NCBI GenBank assembly: GCA_003279455.1
Contig: QCHU01000004.1
Coordinates: 19,611-83,610 of the forward strand
Direction: 5' to 3'
Origin: Prochlorococcus sp. AG-402-G19
Lineage (GTDB): Bacteria; Cyanobacteriota; Cyanobacteriia; PCC-6307; Cyanobiaceae
DNA length: 64,000 nt
Below the pieces are notes generated by a model. It made no database searches. It was not told where the DNA came from and saw only the letters and a list, made by a program, of their open reading frames with translations. A program made the translations under genes and the position numbers. This document shows, piece by piece, positions 1-10,546 of this stretch (positions are counted from its first letter, which is position 1; each line of letters opens with the position of its first letter).

Positions 1-1995
1 TATTAACTCATCATCACCTTGTTGACTTGCTACGACAAGACATTTATCTAATGATATACCCCAACGTAAAGTCAAAAATCTAATAGCTTCTGCTCGTGAT
101 GCTCGCAAAGGAACAATATCTAGATACCAATGACATTTAAGGTGAGGAGAAGCAGCAACTCCAAACTGCCTAAGTCTTTTTCGTACCAACGGTAAAATTG
201 CATAACTAGGTTCTTTTAATAAATAACTAACCTTAAAAGGACCTTGAAATTCAGTTAATTGAAGCTCTAGATAATCTTTTAAATCAAACAAGACCTTCTC
301 TACCTCACTACGACTCCAATCAACAGATATTGAATCTTGCCAAAAAATATCTGATTTCTTTTCATCAGCATAATAAATCTCTGTACCAGCTTGACATATC
401 CACACAGCAGGTTTGGGTAGTTGTGTTTCTGCGTATCGATAACGAGCAGCTTTAATTGATCTACCGGTTAAAATTCCTACTTGGATATTTTGATTAAATG
501 AATGATCTTTTAATTTATTTCTTAATATTGATAAGCCTTTAGATTCCTCAAGATAATTATCTAAATCAAGAAATAATAGTTTTTGACCAATAGGACTGGT
601 TTCTTTAGTGTTTACAAATGTCAAATAACGAGGTGCAAGAAATTTCATACGCTTCTGCATCAATGCAATGTAATTACAAACATGTGCATCCCAACTAAAA
701 TGCCTGCTAACTCCCTCAAGTCCATTATTTCTCCAGGTTGTCCATAAGGATGGATTTGAACCAGCAATCTCTAAACCATCTCGCAATGCTTCCAAATCAG
801 TTACATCTACAAGTAGACCATTTTCACAACGAGACAAAATATCCCTCGGACCTCCATCATCAGTACTAACCATTGGCAACCCACACGCAGCAGCTTCCAA
901 CAATGTCAAGCCAAATGGCTCAGTTAAGGCAGGATTAACAAACAATCCTTTCCTATTTGCAGCCCAACGATAAATTAAGGGGATTTGCTCTCTTTTATGT
1001 TGTTTTGGAAAAGCAACTTTTCCATATAAATTATATTTGTCAACCAATTCGAAAACTTGCTGAAATACTTCTCTTTGCTGTTTATCAAGCTGTCGTGAAT
1101 CGTCTCGACAGCCTAAAATTAAAATGAGATTATGTCTTTGTTGTAATATTGATGAACGTCCATAAGTCTCAATCAACGCAGGAATATTTTTTCTCCTTAC
1201 TGCTCTTGATATAGCCAAGAGAGGAGGAAGATTTAAATCTCTCAAAAAAGGTTTAAAAAGTTTATTTAATTCTTTCTCTTCTTTATCTAAAAAAGAATCT
1301 AGTGCATGAAAACGATTTAAATCAACACCAGGTGGAATTACCTCTACATTTTTAGAGCTAAATCGCCCATAGCGAGCGTATTGCACCTCAGCTTCCTGTT
1401 GGGTACTAGTTATGAGTAAGTTTGAGTGAGCTAAAGCCAATTCCTCTGCATCAATTCTTTTACTAATTGAGTAAGTTTGCTCTATTTGATCGTGATCTAT
1501 GCCAGCAGCCAATAATCTTCTAAGTTTTTCACGACCTAATGAATGGCCAGTAAAAACCAATGGCAAGCCTAATCTTCTGCTGACTAATGATCCAACATAA
1601 CCAGCATCGGCATAATGAGCATGGATCCAATGAGGAAGGTTATTTTCTTTATCTAATCTTTCAACTACTTGATCGGCTAAATCATCTAAATAAGGCCATA
1701 ACAATTCTTTCCTGATGTAACGCTTAGGACCAAAAGGTAATCGAATAATTTCAGCACAACTGGATATCTTTTCTACTGGCTTTGAATAGTCAGAGGATAC
1801 TTTCCTATCAACAATTAATCTGGTAATAAGTTCTACTTTTTCAACTTCAGGTCTTGCTGCAAGTCCTTTTACTAACTCTAAAACGTATAAAGTTTGACCT
1901 CCAGTATCAGCATCTCTGCCCAATTCAAGATGATTTGAGCGGATTAGACCATGCAAATTTAAGTGTAAAAGTCTTAATCCCAAGCAAACCCTCAT
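1..1995 (-). CDS. sps: Sucrose-phosphate synthase with C-terminal SPP-like HAD domain (3' end cut by window)
   Basis: Transfers glucose from a nucleotide sugar to fructose-6-phosphate to make sucrose-6-phosphate, a cytosolic step of sucrose (compatible solute) synthesis. I translated this frame by hand: 665 residues are visible from an ATG at 1995 and the frame runs off the left edge. The N-terminus has the GT4 sucrose-synthase signature (LGRDADTGGQ near residue 30). The glycosyltransferase motif EPFGLTLLEA lies near residue 360. A HAD phosphatase-like domain starts near residue 470 with DLDNY, where an active phosphatase would have D-x-D-x-T, so Thr is replaced by Tyr. The visible C-terminus has GDDE of HAD motif IV. 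Two-domain SPS-SPP proteins are known in cyanobacteria; whether this HAD half is active is open. Confidence 0.9.
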   Translation of the reverse strand, partial: MRVCLGLRLLHLNLHGLIRSNHLELGRDADTGGQTLYVLELVKGLAARPEVEKVELITRLIVDRKVSSDYSKPVEKISSCAEIIRLPFGPKRYIRKELLWPYLDDLADQVVERLDKENNLPHWIHAHYADAGYVGSLVSRRLGLPLVFTGHSLGREKLRRLLAAGIDHDQIEQTYSISKRIDAEELALAHSNLLITSTQQEAEVQYARYGRFSSKNVEVIPPGVDLNRFHALDSFLDKEEKELNKLFKPFLRDLNLPPLLAISRAVRRKNIPALIETYGRSSILQQRHNLILILGCRDDSRQLDKQQREVFQQVFELVDKYNLYGKVAFPKQHKREQIPLIYRWAANRKGLFVNPALTEPFGLTLLEAAACGLPMVSTDDGGPRDILSRCENGLLVDVTDLEALRDGLEIAGSNPSLWTTWRNNGLEGVSRHFSWDAHVCNYIALMQKRMKFLAPRYLTFVNTKETSPIGQKLLFLDLDNYLEESKGLSILRNKLKDHSFNQNIQVGILTGRSIKAARYRYAETQLPKPAVWICQAGTEIYYADEKKSDIFWQDSISVDWSRSEVEKVLFDLKDYLELQLTEFQGPFKVSYLLKEPSYAILPLVRKRLRQFGVAASPHLKCHWYLDIVPLRASRAEAIRFLTLRWGISLDKCLVVASQQGDDELI

Positions 1996-2179
1996 CAAAG
2001 ATTATGGATAAATAATTCATTTTTTAACCCTTAAACCTAAAGAAAAAATAATGATTTATTTAAATAAAAATTAAATTTTCAAATTTATTGCTATGACCTG
2101 GTTTTGACAATCTTTATAAAATAAAAGTAACAAAATCAATCCTATAGATTAAGGAATATGTACAAAGCCAATTACATAT

Positions 2180-5128
2180 TCAACCTTTATTTGGAGGATG
2201 TAATTGCAATACTTTTTTTAAATAATTACCTGTATGACTATTTGAATCTTGCGCTACTTCTTCTGGCGTACCCATGACAATAATCTCTCCTCCACGATTA
2301 CCCCCTTCCGGACCCATATCAATTATCCAATCTGAGCATCTAATAACATCCAAATTATGCTCAATAACAATAATTGAGTTTCCTTTATCTACCAATCTCT
2401 GTATGACATCCATTAATTTATGAACATCATAAAAACTTAAACCAGTTGTAGGTTCATCAATTAAATAAAGGGTTTTACCAGTAGCTCTTCTAGATAATTC
2501 AGTAGCAAGTTTTACCCTTTGAGCTTCTCCTCCAGATAATGTTGGAGCAGGTTGACCAAGCTTAATGTATCCAAGACCAACATCTAAAAGTGTTCTTAAT
2601 CTATCTGCAGCTTGAGGTATTGCTGAAAAAACATCAACTGCTTGCTCAACTGTCATTTCTAATACATCTGAAATAGAATAATTTTTATATTTAACTTGTA
2701 ATGTTTCTCGATTAAATCGAGCTCCTTTGCATACATCACATTGAACATAAACATCAGGAAGAAAATTCATCTCAATTACGTTTACACCCTGACCACGACA
2801 AGCTTCACATCTTCCACCTTTAACATTAAAACTAAATTGGCCTGCTTGATAACCTCGCGCTTTTGCTTCAACAGAAGTAGCAAAAAGTTGACGTATAGGA
2901 TCAAATGCACCCGTATAAGTAGCCGTATTAGATCGGGGAGTCCTACCAATTGGGGATTGATCAATAACAATAACCTTATCAATAGATTTAATACCCTTCA
3001 GTTCTTTTAATCCTTTTGGAAAAGGAACTTTTAGACCTAAAGAGTGATTTAGAGCAGGGTGTAGTAATTCGTTTATCAAAGTACTTTTACCGCTTCCACT
3101 AACACCAGTAACAGCTACTAATCTGCCTAATGGAAAATCTACTGAAACATTTTTTAGATTATTTTTATTACAATCAATCAATCGTAGTTTTCTTTGAACT
3201 GAATCTCTTCTATTAGCAGGAGTAGGTATGGATGAACGCCCGCTAAGATAAGCACCAGTTAATGATTCTTTTGCAGTCAACAAGCTATCGAGAGATCCCT
3301 CAGCAATAATTTCTCCTCCATGGACCCCAGCGCCAGGACCTATATCTACTAAATGATCAGCCGCTCTTATAGTATCTTCATCGTGTTCAACAACAACCAA
3401 AGTATTACCTAAATCACGTAATTTTTTTAATGTAGATAATAATCGATCATTATCTCTTTGATGTAGTCCAATACTAGGTTCATCTAGGACATAGAGAACT
3501 CCTGTTAAACCTGCACCTATTTGCGTGGCAAGTCGTATTCTTTGAGCTTCCCCGCCAGACAACGTCATTGCTGGTCTATCTAGAGTTAAATAGTCCAATC
3601 CAACATCTAAAAGAAATTGAAGACGTAATCGGATTTCTTTTAAAACTAATTCCCCAATCTTTTTTTGTTTATAAGAAAGCAATTGCTTTGAACTTTGAGT
3701 TGTCTCATGACCCATTAACTTCTGAACATTCTCTAGTGTGGTTGAAACACTTGATGAAGTGAGATCAGTGATTGCAAAAGGGCCAAGTTTTACAGCAAGA
3801 GCCTCAGGACGTAATCTCTTGCCATGACAGCTTGCACAAGGAACTAATTCAAGATATTTTTCTAACTTTTGACGAACCGCTTCACCATTTGCATCCTTTA
3901 ACTGTCTTTCTAAAATAGGCAAAATACCTTCAAAAGGTCTTTTAAATCCAGAATCTTGTTTATATCTACTATCCACCTTTATTAAAATTGGTTCTTTACT
4001 GCCATTTAATAAAATATTTTTTTGCTCTTCTTTTAAATCTTTCCAAGGAGTTTTAATTTCAAAACCAAATGCCTCACCTACAGAAAATAATAATGAAAAA
4101 TAATATGAATTATCTTTATCACTCCATGGTGCAACAGCAGCATAAACGGGTAATGACGGATCAGGTATAACTCTCTCACAAGTGAATTTTTTCAAGTGAC
4201 CAAGACCATGACAATCAGGACATGCTCCATAAGGACTATTAAAAGAGAATAATCTTGGAGATAGTTCTTCAATGACGGCCCCATGAACTGGACATGCAAA
4301 ATTTTCAGAAAATAATCTTTCTCTATCAATACCTTTCGGAAGTTCTTCATTCTTTTTGGGTACCACTTCAACTATTGCTAAGCCGTCTCCCCTTTTCAAA
4401 GTAGTGCTTAATGAATCAGTTAATCTCTCTTCGATGCCCTCTCTCGCAATGAGTCTATCAACCACTACCTCAATAGAATGAACTTGATTTTTATCTAATT
4501 CAATATTATCTGCCAATTCTCTTACTTCTTTGTTAATTCTTACACGAACAAACCCCTCTGCAGCTAGTCCAGACAAAAGTTTTGAGTGTGTTCCTTTTTT
4601 ACCTCTAACGACTGGTGCCAATAATTGATATCGAGTCCCTTCTGGAAGAGTCTTAATTTGATCAACCATTTCATCAATACTTTGAGGCTTAATTGGCCTA
4701 GAGCACTCAGGGCAATGGGGTTCACCTGCTCTTCCAAAAAGCAAACGAAAATAGTCTTGTATTTCCGTAACCGTTCCAACTGTTGAGCGAGGATTATGGC
4801 TAGTAGATTTTTGATCAATAGAAATTGCTGGAGATAAACCTTCAATTGAATCAACATCTGGTTTATCAACCTGACCTAAAAATTGTCTTGCATAAGCAGA
4901 CAAACTCTCAACATATCTCCTTTGACCCTCAGCAAAAATCGTATCAAAGGCTAGAGAGCTTTTACCACTTCCACTAACGCCTGTAAAAACGACCAATTTA
5001 TTTCTTGGAATAGATAAATCAACATTTTTTAAATTATGTTGCCTTGCACCACGAATAGTTATGACTTCTTCGTTGGAAGAACCAATATTTAATGTCTTTT
5101 GTTTTGAATTAGGTTTTGAACTTCCCAT
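2180..5128 (-). CDS. uvrA: Excinuclease ABC subunit A
   Basis: Damage-recognition ATPase of nucleotide excision repair; it loads UvrB on DNA lesions. The 982 residues match the usual UvrA length. There are two ABC ATPase halves, each with a Walker A (GVSGSGKSSL near residue 50, GVSGSGKSTL near 680) and an LSGGEAQR signature. Cysteine pairs of the zinc modules are present (CPEC, CPDC, CEAC...CDVC), with the last module in the DNA-binding insertion of the C-terminal half. Same strand as recN upstream, 44 bases apart, so the two repair genes may be co-transcribed. Confidence 0.98.
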   Translation of the reverse strand: MGSSKPNSKQKTLNIGSSNEEVITIRGARQHNLKNVDLSIPRNKLVVFTGVSGSGKSSLAFDTIFAEGQRRYVESLSAYARQFLGQVDKPDVDSIEGLSPAISIDQKSTSHNPRSTVGTVTEIQDYFRLLFGRAGEPHCPECSRPIKPQSIDEMVDQIKTLPEGTRYQLLAPVVRGKKGTHSKLLSGLAAEGFVRVRINKEVRELADNIELDKNQVHSIEVVVDRLIAREGIEERLTDSLSTTLKRGDGLAIVEVVPKKNEELPKGIDRERLFSENFACPVHGAVIEELSPRLFSFNSPYGACPDCHGLGHLKKFTCERVIPDPSLPVYAAVAPWSDKDNSYYFSLLFSVGEAFGFEIKTPWKDLKEEQKNILLNGSKEPILIKVDSRYKQDSGFKRPFEGILPILERQLKDANGEAVRQKLEKYLELVPCASCHGKRLRPEALAVKLGPFAITDLTSSSVSTTLENVQKLMGHETTQSSKQLLSYKQKKIGELVLKEIRLRLQFLLDVGLDYLTLDRPAMTLSGGEAQRIRLATQIGAGLTGVLYVLDEPSIGLHQRDNDRLLSTLKKLRDLGNTLVVVEHDEDTIRAADHLVDIGPGAGVHGGEIIAEGSLDSLLTAKESLTGAYLSGRSSIPTPANRRDSVQRKLRLIDCNKNNLKNVSVDFPLGRLVAVTGVSGSGKSTLINELLHPALNHSLGLKVPFPKGLKELKGIKSIDKVIVIDQSPIGRTPRSNTATYTGAFDPIRQLFATSVEAKARGYQAGQFSFNVKGGRCEACRGQGVNVIEMNFLPDVYVQCDVCKGARFNRETLQVKYKNYSISDVLEMTVEQAVDVFSAIPQAADRLRTLLDVGLGYIKLGQPAPTLSGGEAQRVKLATELSRRATGKTLYLIDEPTTGLSFYDVHKLMDVIQRLVDKGNSIIVIEHNLDVIRCSDWIIDMGPEGGNRGGEIIVMGTPEEVAQDSNSHTGNYLKKVLQLHPPNKG

Positions 5129-5172
5129 TAGGGAAAATTATTAATAGTTAATTGTATAAAAAAATATGCTCA

Positions 5173-6858
5173 TCATGCAGCTTTATGTTCCAGCAAGCTC
5201 GCCGCATAAGCCTTAGCTTCTACAATCTCACCCCCAGCCAATAGAGCCAATTCTCTCTGCCTATCAGCGATTTCCTTTAAATCAATAAGAATTGATTTTG
5301 TCTTATCAGCGATAACTGTCTTTTTTAAAGAAAAATGATTATCAGCATATGCTGCAATTAATGGTTGATGAGTAACGCAAAAAACTTGCTGATATCTTGA
5401 TAAATCCAAGAGCAAATTAGCTACGTAGCTACTAACTGATCCACTAACGCCTGAGTCAATTTCATCAAAAATCAAGAGCTTTGATTGATCATAGGTGGAA
5501 AAAATTGCCTTTATTGCAAGAAGAACACGGGACTTCTCTCCTCCCGAGGCTGTTTCTGCAATAGGCGCTAATGGAAGTCCTGGATTTGCTGAAAACATAA
5601 AGTTAATTTTATCAATCCCATTAATTGTTGCTTCACATTTTTCAAAAACAACTTTAAAACGAACATCAGGAATGCCTAAGTTTTTTAAAGTCATTAAAAG
5701 TTTATCCTCTAGTTGCAAAGCAATCTTCTTTCTAATTGCCGATAAATCTTTATTTGATTTATCTCTAATAATTCTTTTTTTATATTCAAAAGAAGAAAGG
5801 TGATTTATATCGATGGAACTATCATGAGAAGATAAGTAATTAATCAATTCAGTTTTATAGTTAATAAGATCTGGAATATTTCTATTGTATTTTTTTTGAT
5901 AAAATTTTAGATTAGACAATCTTACTTGAAGATTATTTAAAATAGATGGATCAATATCTAATGTTTGTTCATAATCATTGATCTGAGAAATCAAGTGATT
6001 TATATTATTAATTATATTATAAAAATTATCAAAAATAGGTTCTAAAGAAGAATCTATTTGAGACAGTATTTTTAATTCATTAATACAAAAATTAGTATGA
6101 TCTAAAACGGATGGATATTCGTCTATGCTTTCATTTAAACGAATCAATAAAACTTTGACTCCTTCTTTTAGTCTTAAAAGATTAGATAAACGATTCTGAT
6201 CTCTTTCTAATTTTATTTGCTCGTCAGGATCCTCTAATTTTAATTTATTTAAATCTTCGTATATATACTCCATTTCCTCAAACTCTTTTTTTGAATCAGA
6301 GATTTTATCTCTTAATTTCTGTAGCCTTAAATTAGAATCTTGCCAAACTTTCCAATCATTCTTTACATTAGAAATGGATTCTTGAATTTCCTTTGCACCT
6401 AGGGAATCTAGCAAGCTTAATTGATGTAATGAATCATTCAAAATGTAAGTATCACCTTGTAGTGTAAAATCAAACAGAAATGATCTCAATTCAGATATTT
6501 GATCTCTATTAACTAATACACCATTAATTCTAAATCTAGATTTATATTTATTATCTTTTAAACGCCATTCCCGAGTAACAATTAATTCCTCATCAATATC
6601 AATTTCTTGATTGCTTAACCAAGCTTTTGTATTTTTCAAAACAGAAAAAACACCCTCGATTGATGAAAAATCAGACCCTTTGGCTACCAAGCGATTATTC
6701 AGAGAGGTTTTTTTATTTGCCAATAATGCATTTAACGTATCAAGAAATATTGATTTGCCTGAACCAGTTTGCCCTGTAAAAACAGTAAATCCCTTATTAA
6801 AGTCGATCTCTAAATTTCCAAATAGAGCTATGTTATGAAAACGAAGGCTATTTAGCAT
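5173..6858 (-). CDS. recN: DNA repair protein RecN
   Basis: SMC-like ATPase that acts on double-strand breaks in recombinational repair. The 561-residue protein has the N-terminal Walker A GQTGSGKS near residue 30 and a charged central region (about 150-390) expected to be a coiled coil. The C-terminal half has SGGEKSRVLLAIK and the Walker B FDEIDSGVSGS. The ATG at 6858 faces the ABC1 kinase gene, with 75 bases between them that must hold both promoters. Precedes uvrA on the same strand. Confidence 0.96.
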   Translation of the reverse strand: MLNSLRFHNIALFGNLEIDFNKGFTVFTGQTGSGKSIFLDTLNALLANKKTSLNNRLVAKGSDFSSIEGVFSVLKNTKAWLSNQEIDIDEELIVTREWRLKDNKYKSRFRINGVLVNRDQISELRSFLFDFTLQGDTYILNDSLHQLSLLDSLGAKEIQESISNVKNDWKVWQDSNLRLQKLRDKISDSKKEFEEMEYIYEDLNKLKLEDPDEQIKLERDQNRLSNLLRLKEGVKVLLIRLNESIDEYPSVLDHTNFCINELKILSQIDSSLEPIFDNFYNIINNINHLISQINDYEQTLDIDPSILNNLQVRLSNLKFYQKKYNRNIPDLINYKTELINYLSSHDSSIDINHLSSFEYKKRIIRDKSNKDLSAIRKKIALQLEDKLLMTLKNLGIPDVRFKVVFEKCEATINGIDKINFMFSANPGLPLAPIAETASGGEKSRVLLAIKAIFSTYDQSKLLIFDEIDSGVSGSVSSYVANLLLDLSRYQQVFCVTHQPLIAAYADNHFSLKKTVIADKTKSILIDLKEIADRQRELALLAGGEIVEAKAYAASLLEHKAA

Positions 6859-6933
6859 AAGTCAAGGCAATCAAAAAGACACAAAATAGGCGTAAAATGA
6901 ATTAGAAGGGATGTAAAACATTGCCATAACAAA

Positions 6934-8793
6934 ATGGCCGAAGAATTAAGCGATTTTATTGAAGCCTCAGGTCTACTTAAGTATGACCCTGTTGCTATTG
7001 ATTCAATCTACAAAAAAAATCCAATTCGTCTACTCCGCAGACTTTGGCAGACACTTTTACCAATTGGATTATTTTTACTTGGAGTTGGTTGGGAAAAATT
7101 AATCGGTTCCTTAGAAAAAACCGAAAGAAAAACTTATAGAGCCAAAGAATTTACCCAACTCCTTGTGGATTTGGGACCAGCATTCATAAAAGCTGGACAA
7201 GCACTATCTACTAGACCAGATATTGTCCCCCAGGTAGTTCTAGAAGAATTAGCACAACTTCAAGACCAATTACCCGGTTTTGCAAGCACACTTGCTATGG
7301 CATGCATTGAAGAAGATTTAGAAGATAAAGTAAGTAACATTTTTAAAGAAATTGATAAAGAGCCAATTTCTGCGGCATCTCTAGGTCAAGTCCATAAAGC
7401 AGTACTCAAAAGTGGAGAAAAAGTTGCTGTTAAAATTCAAAGACCAGGCCTAAGAGAACAAATCACATTAGATTTATATATAGTTAGAAATATCGCAATA
7501 TGGTTTAAAAATAATATCGGAATTATTAGAAGCGATCTTGTTGCATTAATCGACGAACTAGGAAAAAGAATTTTTGAAGAAATGGATTATATAAATGAAG
7601 CTAATAATGCAGAAAAATTTAAGGATCTACATAGCAAAAATAATAAAATCGCTGTTCCAAAAATCTATAGAAAAGCAACAAGCAGAAGAGTACTAACAAT
7701 GGAGTGGATAGATGGCACGAAATTAACAAATATTGAAGCAGTAAAAAAATTAGGAATCGATCCAAATGAAATGATAGAAATTGGTGTAAGTTGTAGTCTT
7801 CAACAACTAATTGAACATGGTTTTTTTCATGCAGATCCTCATCCTGGAAACATATTAGCAATGAAGGACGGACGATTATGTTATCTCGATTTTGGAATGA
7901 TGAGCGATATTACACAACAATCAAGAGTTGGATTAATTAGAGCAGTTGTTCATTTAGTTAACAAAAGATTTGATAAACTTTCTAATGACTTTGTACAGTT
8001 AGGATTTCTATCAGAAGAAGTCGATCTAAAACCCATTGCTCCTGCATTTGAAAGTGTTTTTACCAGCGCTCTAGAAATAGGTGTAAATAAAATGGATTTT
8101 AAAGCAGTCACTGATGATATGTCAGGTATTATGTATAAATTTCCTTTTAAATTACCGCCTTATTATGCCTTAATCATTAGATCATTAATCACCTTAGAGG
8201 GAATAGCGCTCAGTGTTGACCCAAATTTTAAAATACTTGGAGCAGCATATCCTTATTTTGCAAGACGTTTAATGGAAGATGAAAATCCAGAGTTAAGAAA
8301 TAGTTTGAAAGAAATGCTATTTGATGAAAACAATCTGAAATTAGAAAGATTAGATGATCTTTTAACAAGTGCTAGTAAAGAAAAACAATTAAATAGTGAG
8401 AAAATTTTAGACCAAACTATTGATTTTTTATTTTCAAGTAAAGGTCATATTCTTAGAAATGAATTGGTAAATATTTTTGCTTCGAAAATTGATTCTATTG
8501 GATGGAAAACACTAATAAATATAAACAACAAGCTCCCATCAAAAATACGTTCAAAAACAATAGCAGGGTCATCAAAAGTTAATAGTAAACAAATTTTTAA
8601 TCTATCATCCATTAATAAAATATTAAATACATCAAAAACAAAGCCAGGGTTTAAAAGAAAAATATTGTTTAAAAAATTACCAAAAATTCTAACAACTAAA
8701 GATACTTACAAAATGGGTTATGGTTTAATGAAAAAAACATCTGAAAAAGGAATAATTAGACTGGTTAAAGTTGCAGCTGGTGTAAAACAATAA
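6934..8793 (+). CDS. ABC1/AarF/UbiB family atypical kinase
   Basis: Member of the ABC1 (UbiB/ADCK) kinase-like family; cyanobacterial and plastid members are linked to prenylquinone metabolism and photo-oxidative stress, but the substrate of this one cannot be read from sequence. Of 619 residues, a hydrophobic stretch at about 40-53 may contact the membrane. The family's Ala-rich loop ISAASLGQVHKA is near residue 145, VAVKIQRP carries the ATP-binding Lys, HADPHPGNI is the catalytic loop near 298, and DFGMM is the metal-binding motif. The last 120 residues are Lys-rich and low in complexity. The stop codon abuts the ATG of the next gene. Confidence 0.93.
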   Translation: MAEELSDFIEASGLLKYDPVAIDSIYKKNPIRLLRRLWQTLLPIGLFLLGVGWEKLIGSLEKTERKTYRAKEFTQLLVDLGPAFIKAGQALSTRPDIVPQVVLEELAQLQDQLPGFASTLAMACIEEDLEDKVSNIFKEIDKEPISAASLGQVHKAVLKSGEKVAVKIQRPGLREQITLDLYIVRNIAIWFKNNIGIIRSDLVALIDELGKRIFEEMDYINEANNAEKFKDLHSKNNKIAVPKIYRKATSRRVLTMEWIDGTKLTNIEAVKKLGIDPNEMIEIGVSCSLQQLIEHGFFHADPHPGNILAMKDGRLCYLDFGMMSDITQQSRVGLIRAVVHLVNKRFDKLSNDFVQLGFLSEEVDLKPIAPAFESVFTSALEIGVNKMDFKAVTDDMSGIMYKFPFKLPPYYALIIRSLITLEGIALSVDPNFKILGAAYPYFARRLMEDENPELRNSLKEMLFDENNLKLERLDDLLTSASKEKQLNSEKILDQTIDFLFSSKGHILRNELVNIFASKIDSIGWKTLININNKLPSKIRSKTIAGSSKVNSKQIFNLSSINKILNTSKTKPGFKRKILFKKLPKILTTKDTYKMGYGLMKKTSEKGIIRLVKVAAGVKQ

Positions 8794-9357
8794 ATGAATT
8801 TAAATTTTAAAATTATTCTACTTTTAGTAATTTTATTTTTTATTCCTAGTGCAAAAAGTGCAGAGAACCTTTTTCTCTATAAAGGGAACTTTAGTAGAAC
8901 AATAAAAATACAAGATTTAAATGACTTTAAAAAAACAAAAAGACCAAATAAAAAATTAAAAAATCTAATGAAAATTACTTTTCAAAACGATGAAGATCTA
9001 CACAAAATCCTCTCTTACAAAATAGAGGTTCCACTAGAAGCAAGCAGTAGATTACTAAATAGTAAAATAGGTGAAGTATTTTTAAGTAGATTATCTAAAA
9101 TTATTTATCCTAATAAAATATCAAATATAAAAACAAGTACAAAAGCTATAAGATCTGCAATTATTTTAAGTTCTTATAAAAAAAATGAAAGAATCAATCT
9201 TATAGATTTTTTTAAAGAATATCCAAATAAAAATATTGCCATAGATCTAAATGCATTGAATAAAGCTCTAGAAAAAGTAGAATCATTAAAAGAATTAATT
9301 GATTTCTATTCAAATTCGCCTTTTCAAAAGCTAAAAGATGGAAGGTCTAGCACTTAG
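8794..9357 (+). CDS. Secreted DUF1400-type protein (alpha/beta-hydrolase-associated N-terminal domain)
   Basis: The first 22 residues form a signal peptide (MNLNFKIILLLVILFFIPSA, cleavage near AKSAEN). The remaining 160 residues resemble the cyanobacterial DUF1400 domain: a short beta start after the signal, conserved PLEASSRLLNSKIGEVFLSRL, and an S/T-K-A-IRSAIILSS helix. In longer relatives this domain precedes an alpha/beta hydrolase, which is absent here. Begins directly after the TAA of the ABC1 kinase gene, so the two are translationally linked. Periplasmic or membrane-facing location is inferred; function is unknown. Confidence 0.8.
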   Translation: MNLNFKIILLLVILFFIPSAKSAENLFLYKGNFSRTIKIQDLNDFKKTKRPNKKLKNLMKITFQNDEDLHKILSYKIEVPLEASSRLLNSKIGEVFLSRLSKIIYPNKISNIKTSTKAIRSAIILSSYKKNERINLIDFFKEYPNKNIAIDLNALNKALEKVESLKELIDFYSNSPFQKLKDGRSST

Positions 9358-9383
9358 ATTGTTCAAAATTACTTGTAAAGTAA

Positions 9384-10490
9384 GTGGCATTTTCTAAAAA
9401 ATTAAAGCAACTATTCTTTTCTGGCCAGAAAAAAAACAATTGGAATGGGCTAATAAACGCTTATAAACCTTGGCTACCAGTTACAAATAAAACTCCCATC
9501 ATTTCTTTGAATGAAGGCGGAACACCTCTAATAGAAGTAAATTCAATAGCTAATCGAATTGGAAAAGGAGTAAAAGTTTATGTGAAATATGACGGTCTCA
9601 ATCCAACAGGATCCTTCAAAGATAGAGGAATGACTATGGCAATAAGTAAAGCAAAAGAAGATGGTTGTGAAGCAGTAATCTGCGCAAGCACAGGCAACAC
9701 CTCTGCATCTGCAGCTGCCTATGCGAGCAAAGGAGGAATAAAGTCTTTTGTGATTATTCCAGACGGATATGTAGCTCAAGGAAAATTAGCTCAGGCATTA
9801 GTATATGGAGCAGAAATATTAGCCATTAAAGGAAATTTTGATAAAGCATTAGATATTGTCAGGGAATTGTCTGAAAAATATCCAATAACATTAGTTAATT
9901 CTGTAAATCCCTATAGATTACAGGGACAAAAGACTGCCGCTTTTGAAATAATAGAAAATCTTGGAAATGCGCCTGATTGGTTATGCATTCCAATGGGGAA
10001 TGCAGGGAATATAAGTGCTTACTGGATGGGGTTTCAAGAATTTTTTAATGCTAATAAATCCAAAAAGCTTCCACGAATGATGGGCTTTCAAGCAAGCGGT
10101 TCTGCCCCTTTAGTCGAAGGGAGAAGTATTAGCAATCCAGAAACAATTGCCACTGCAATAAGAATTGGAAATCCTGTTAATAAAGAAAAGGCATTAAAAG
10201 CAAAAGAATCAAGCAATGGTAAATTTTCATCCGTTACAGATTCAGAAATAATTGAAGCTTATAAAATTCTTGGAAAAGAAGAGGGAATTTTTTGTGAACC
10301 AGCTAGCGCAGCTTCTGTCGCAGGTCTATTAAAAGTAAAAAATGATGTTCCAATGAATTCAACTATTGTTTGTGTTTTAACAGGCAATGGTCTAAAAGAT
10401 CCTGATTGTGCCATTAAAAATAATGATGCAATCTTTCACACTGGTGTAGAAGCTGAAATAAGTTCAATAACTAAAAAAATGGGCTTTTAA
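9384..10490 (+). CDS. thrC: Threonine synthase
   Basis: PLP enzyme that converts O-phosphohomoserine to threonine, the last step of threonine synthesis. The 368 residues carry the PLP lysine in TGSFKDRGM (K79), the substrate loop [13 protein letters not shown] and the phosphate-binding region GMGNAGN-like (PMGNAGNIS). Start is GTG at 9384; no ATG upstream fits the family's length. It is the last gene before the origin-like stretch and points towards dnaN. Confidence 0.95.
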   Translation: MAFSKKLKQLFFSGQKKNNWNGLINAYKPWLPVTNKTPIISLNEGGTPLIEVNSIANRIGKGVKVYVKYDGLNPTGSFKDRGMTMAISKAKEDGCEAVICASTGNTSASAAAYASKGGIKSFVIIPDGYVAQGKLAQALVYGAEILAIKGNFDKALDIVRELSEKYPITLVNSVNPYRLQGQKTAAFEIIENLGNAPDWLCIPMGNAGNISAYWMGFQEFFNANKSKKLPRMMGFQASGSAPLVEGRSISNPETIATAIRIGNPVNKEKALKAKESSNGKFSSVTDSEIIEAYKILGKEEGIFCEPASAASVAGLLKVKNDVPMNSTIVCVLTGNGLKDPDCAIKNNDAIFHTGVEAEISSITKKMGF

Positions 10491-10546
10491 AGATATAGTA
10501 AATATCCAGATAAAAAACTGTCTGTTAATTTCGTCTTATTTTTCTT

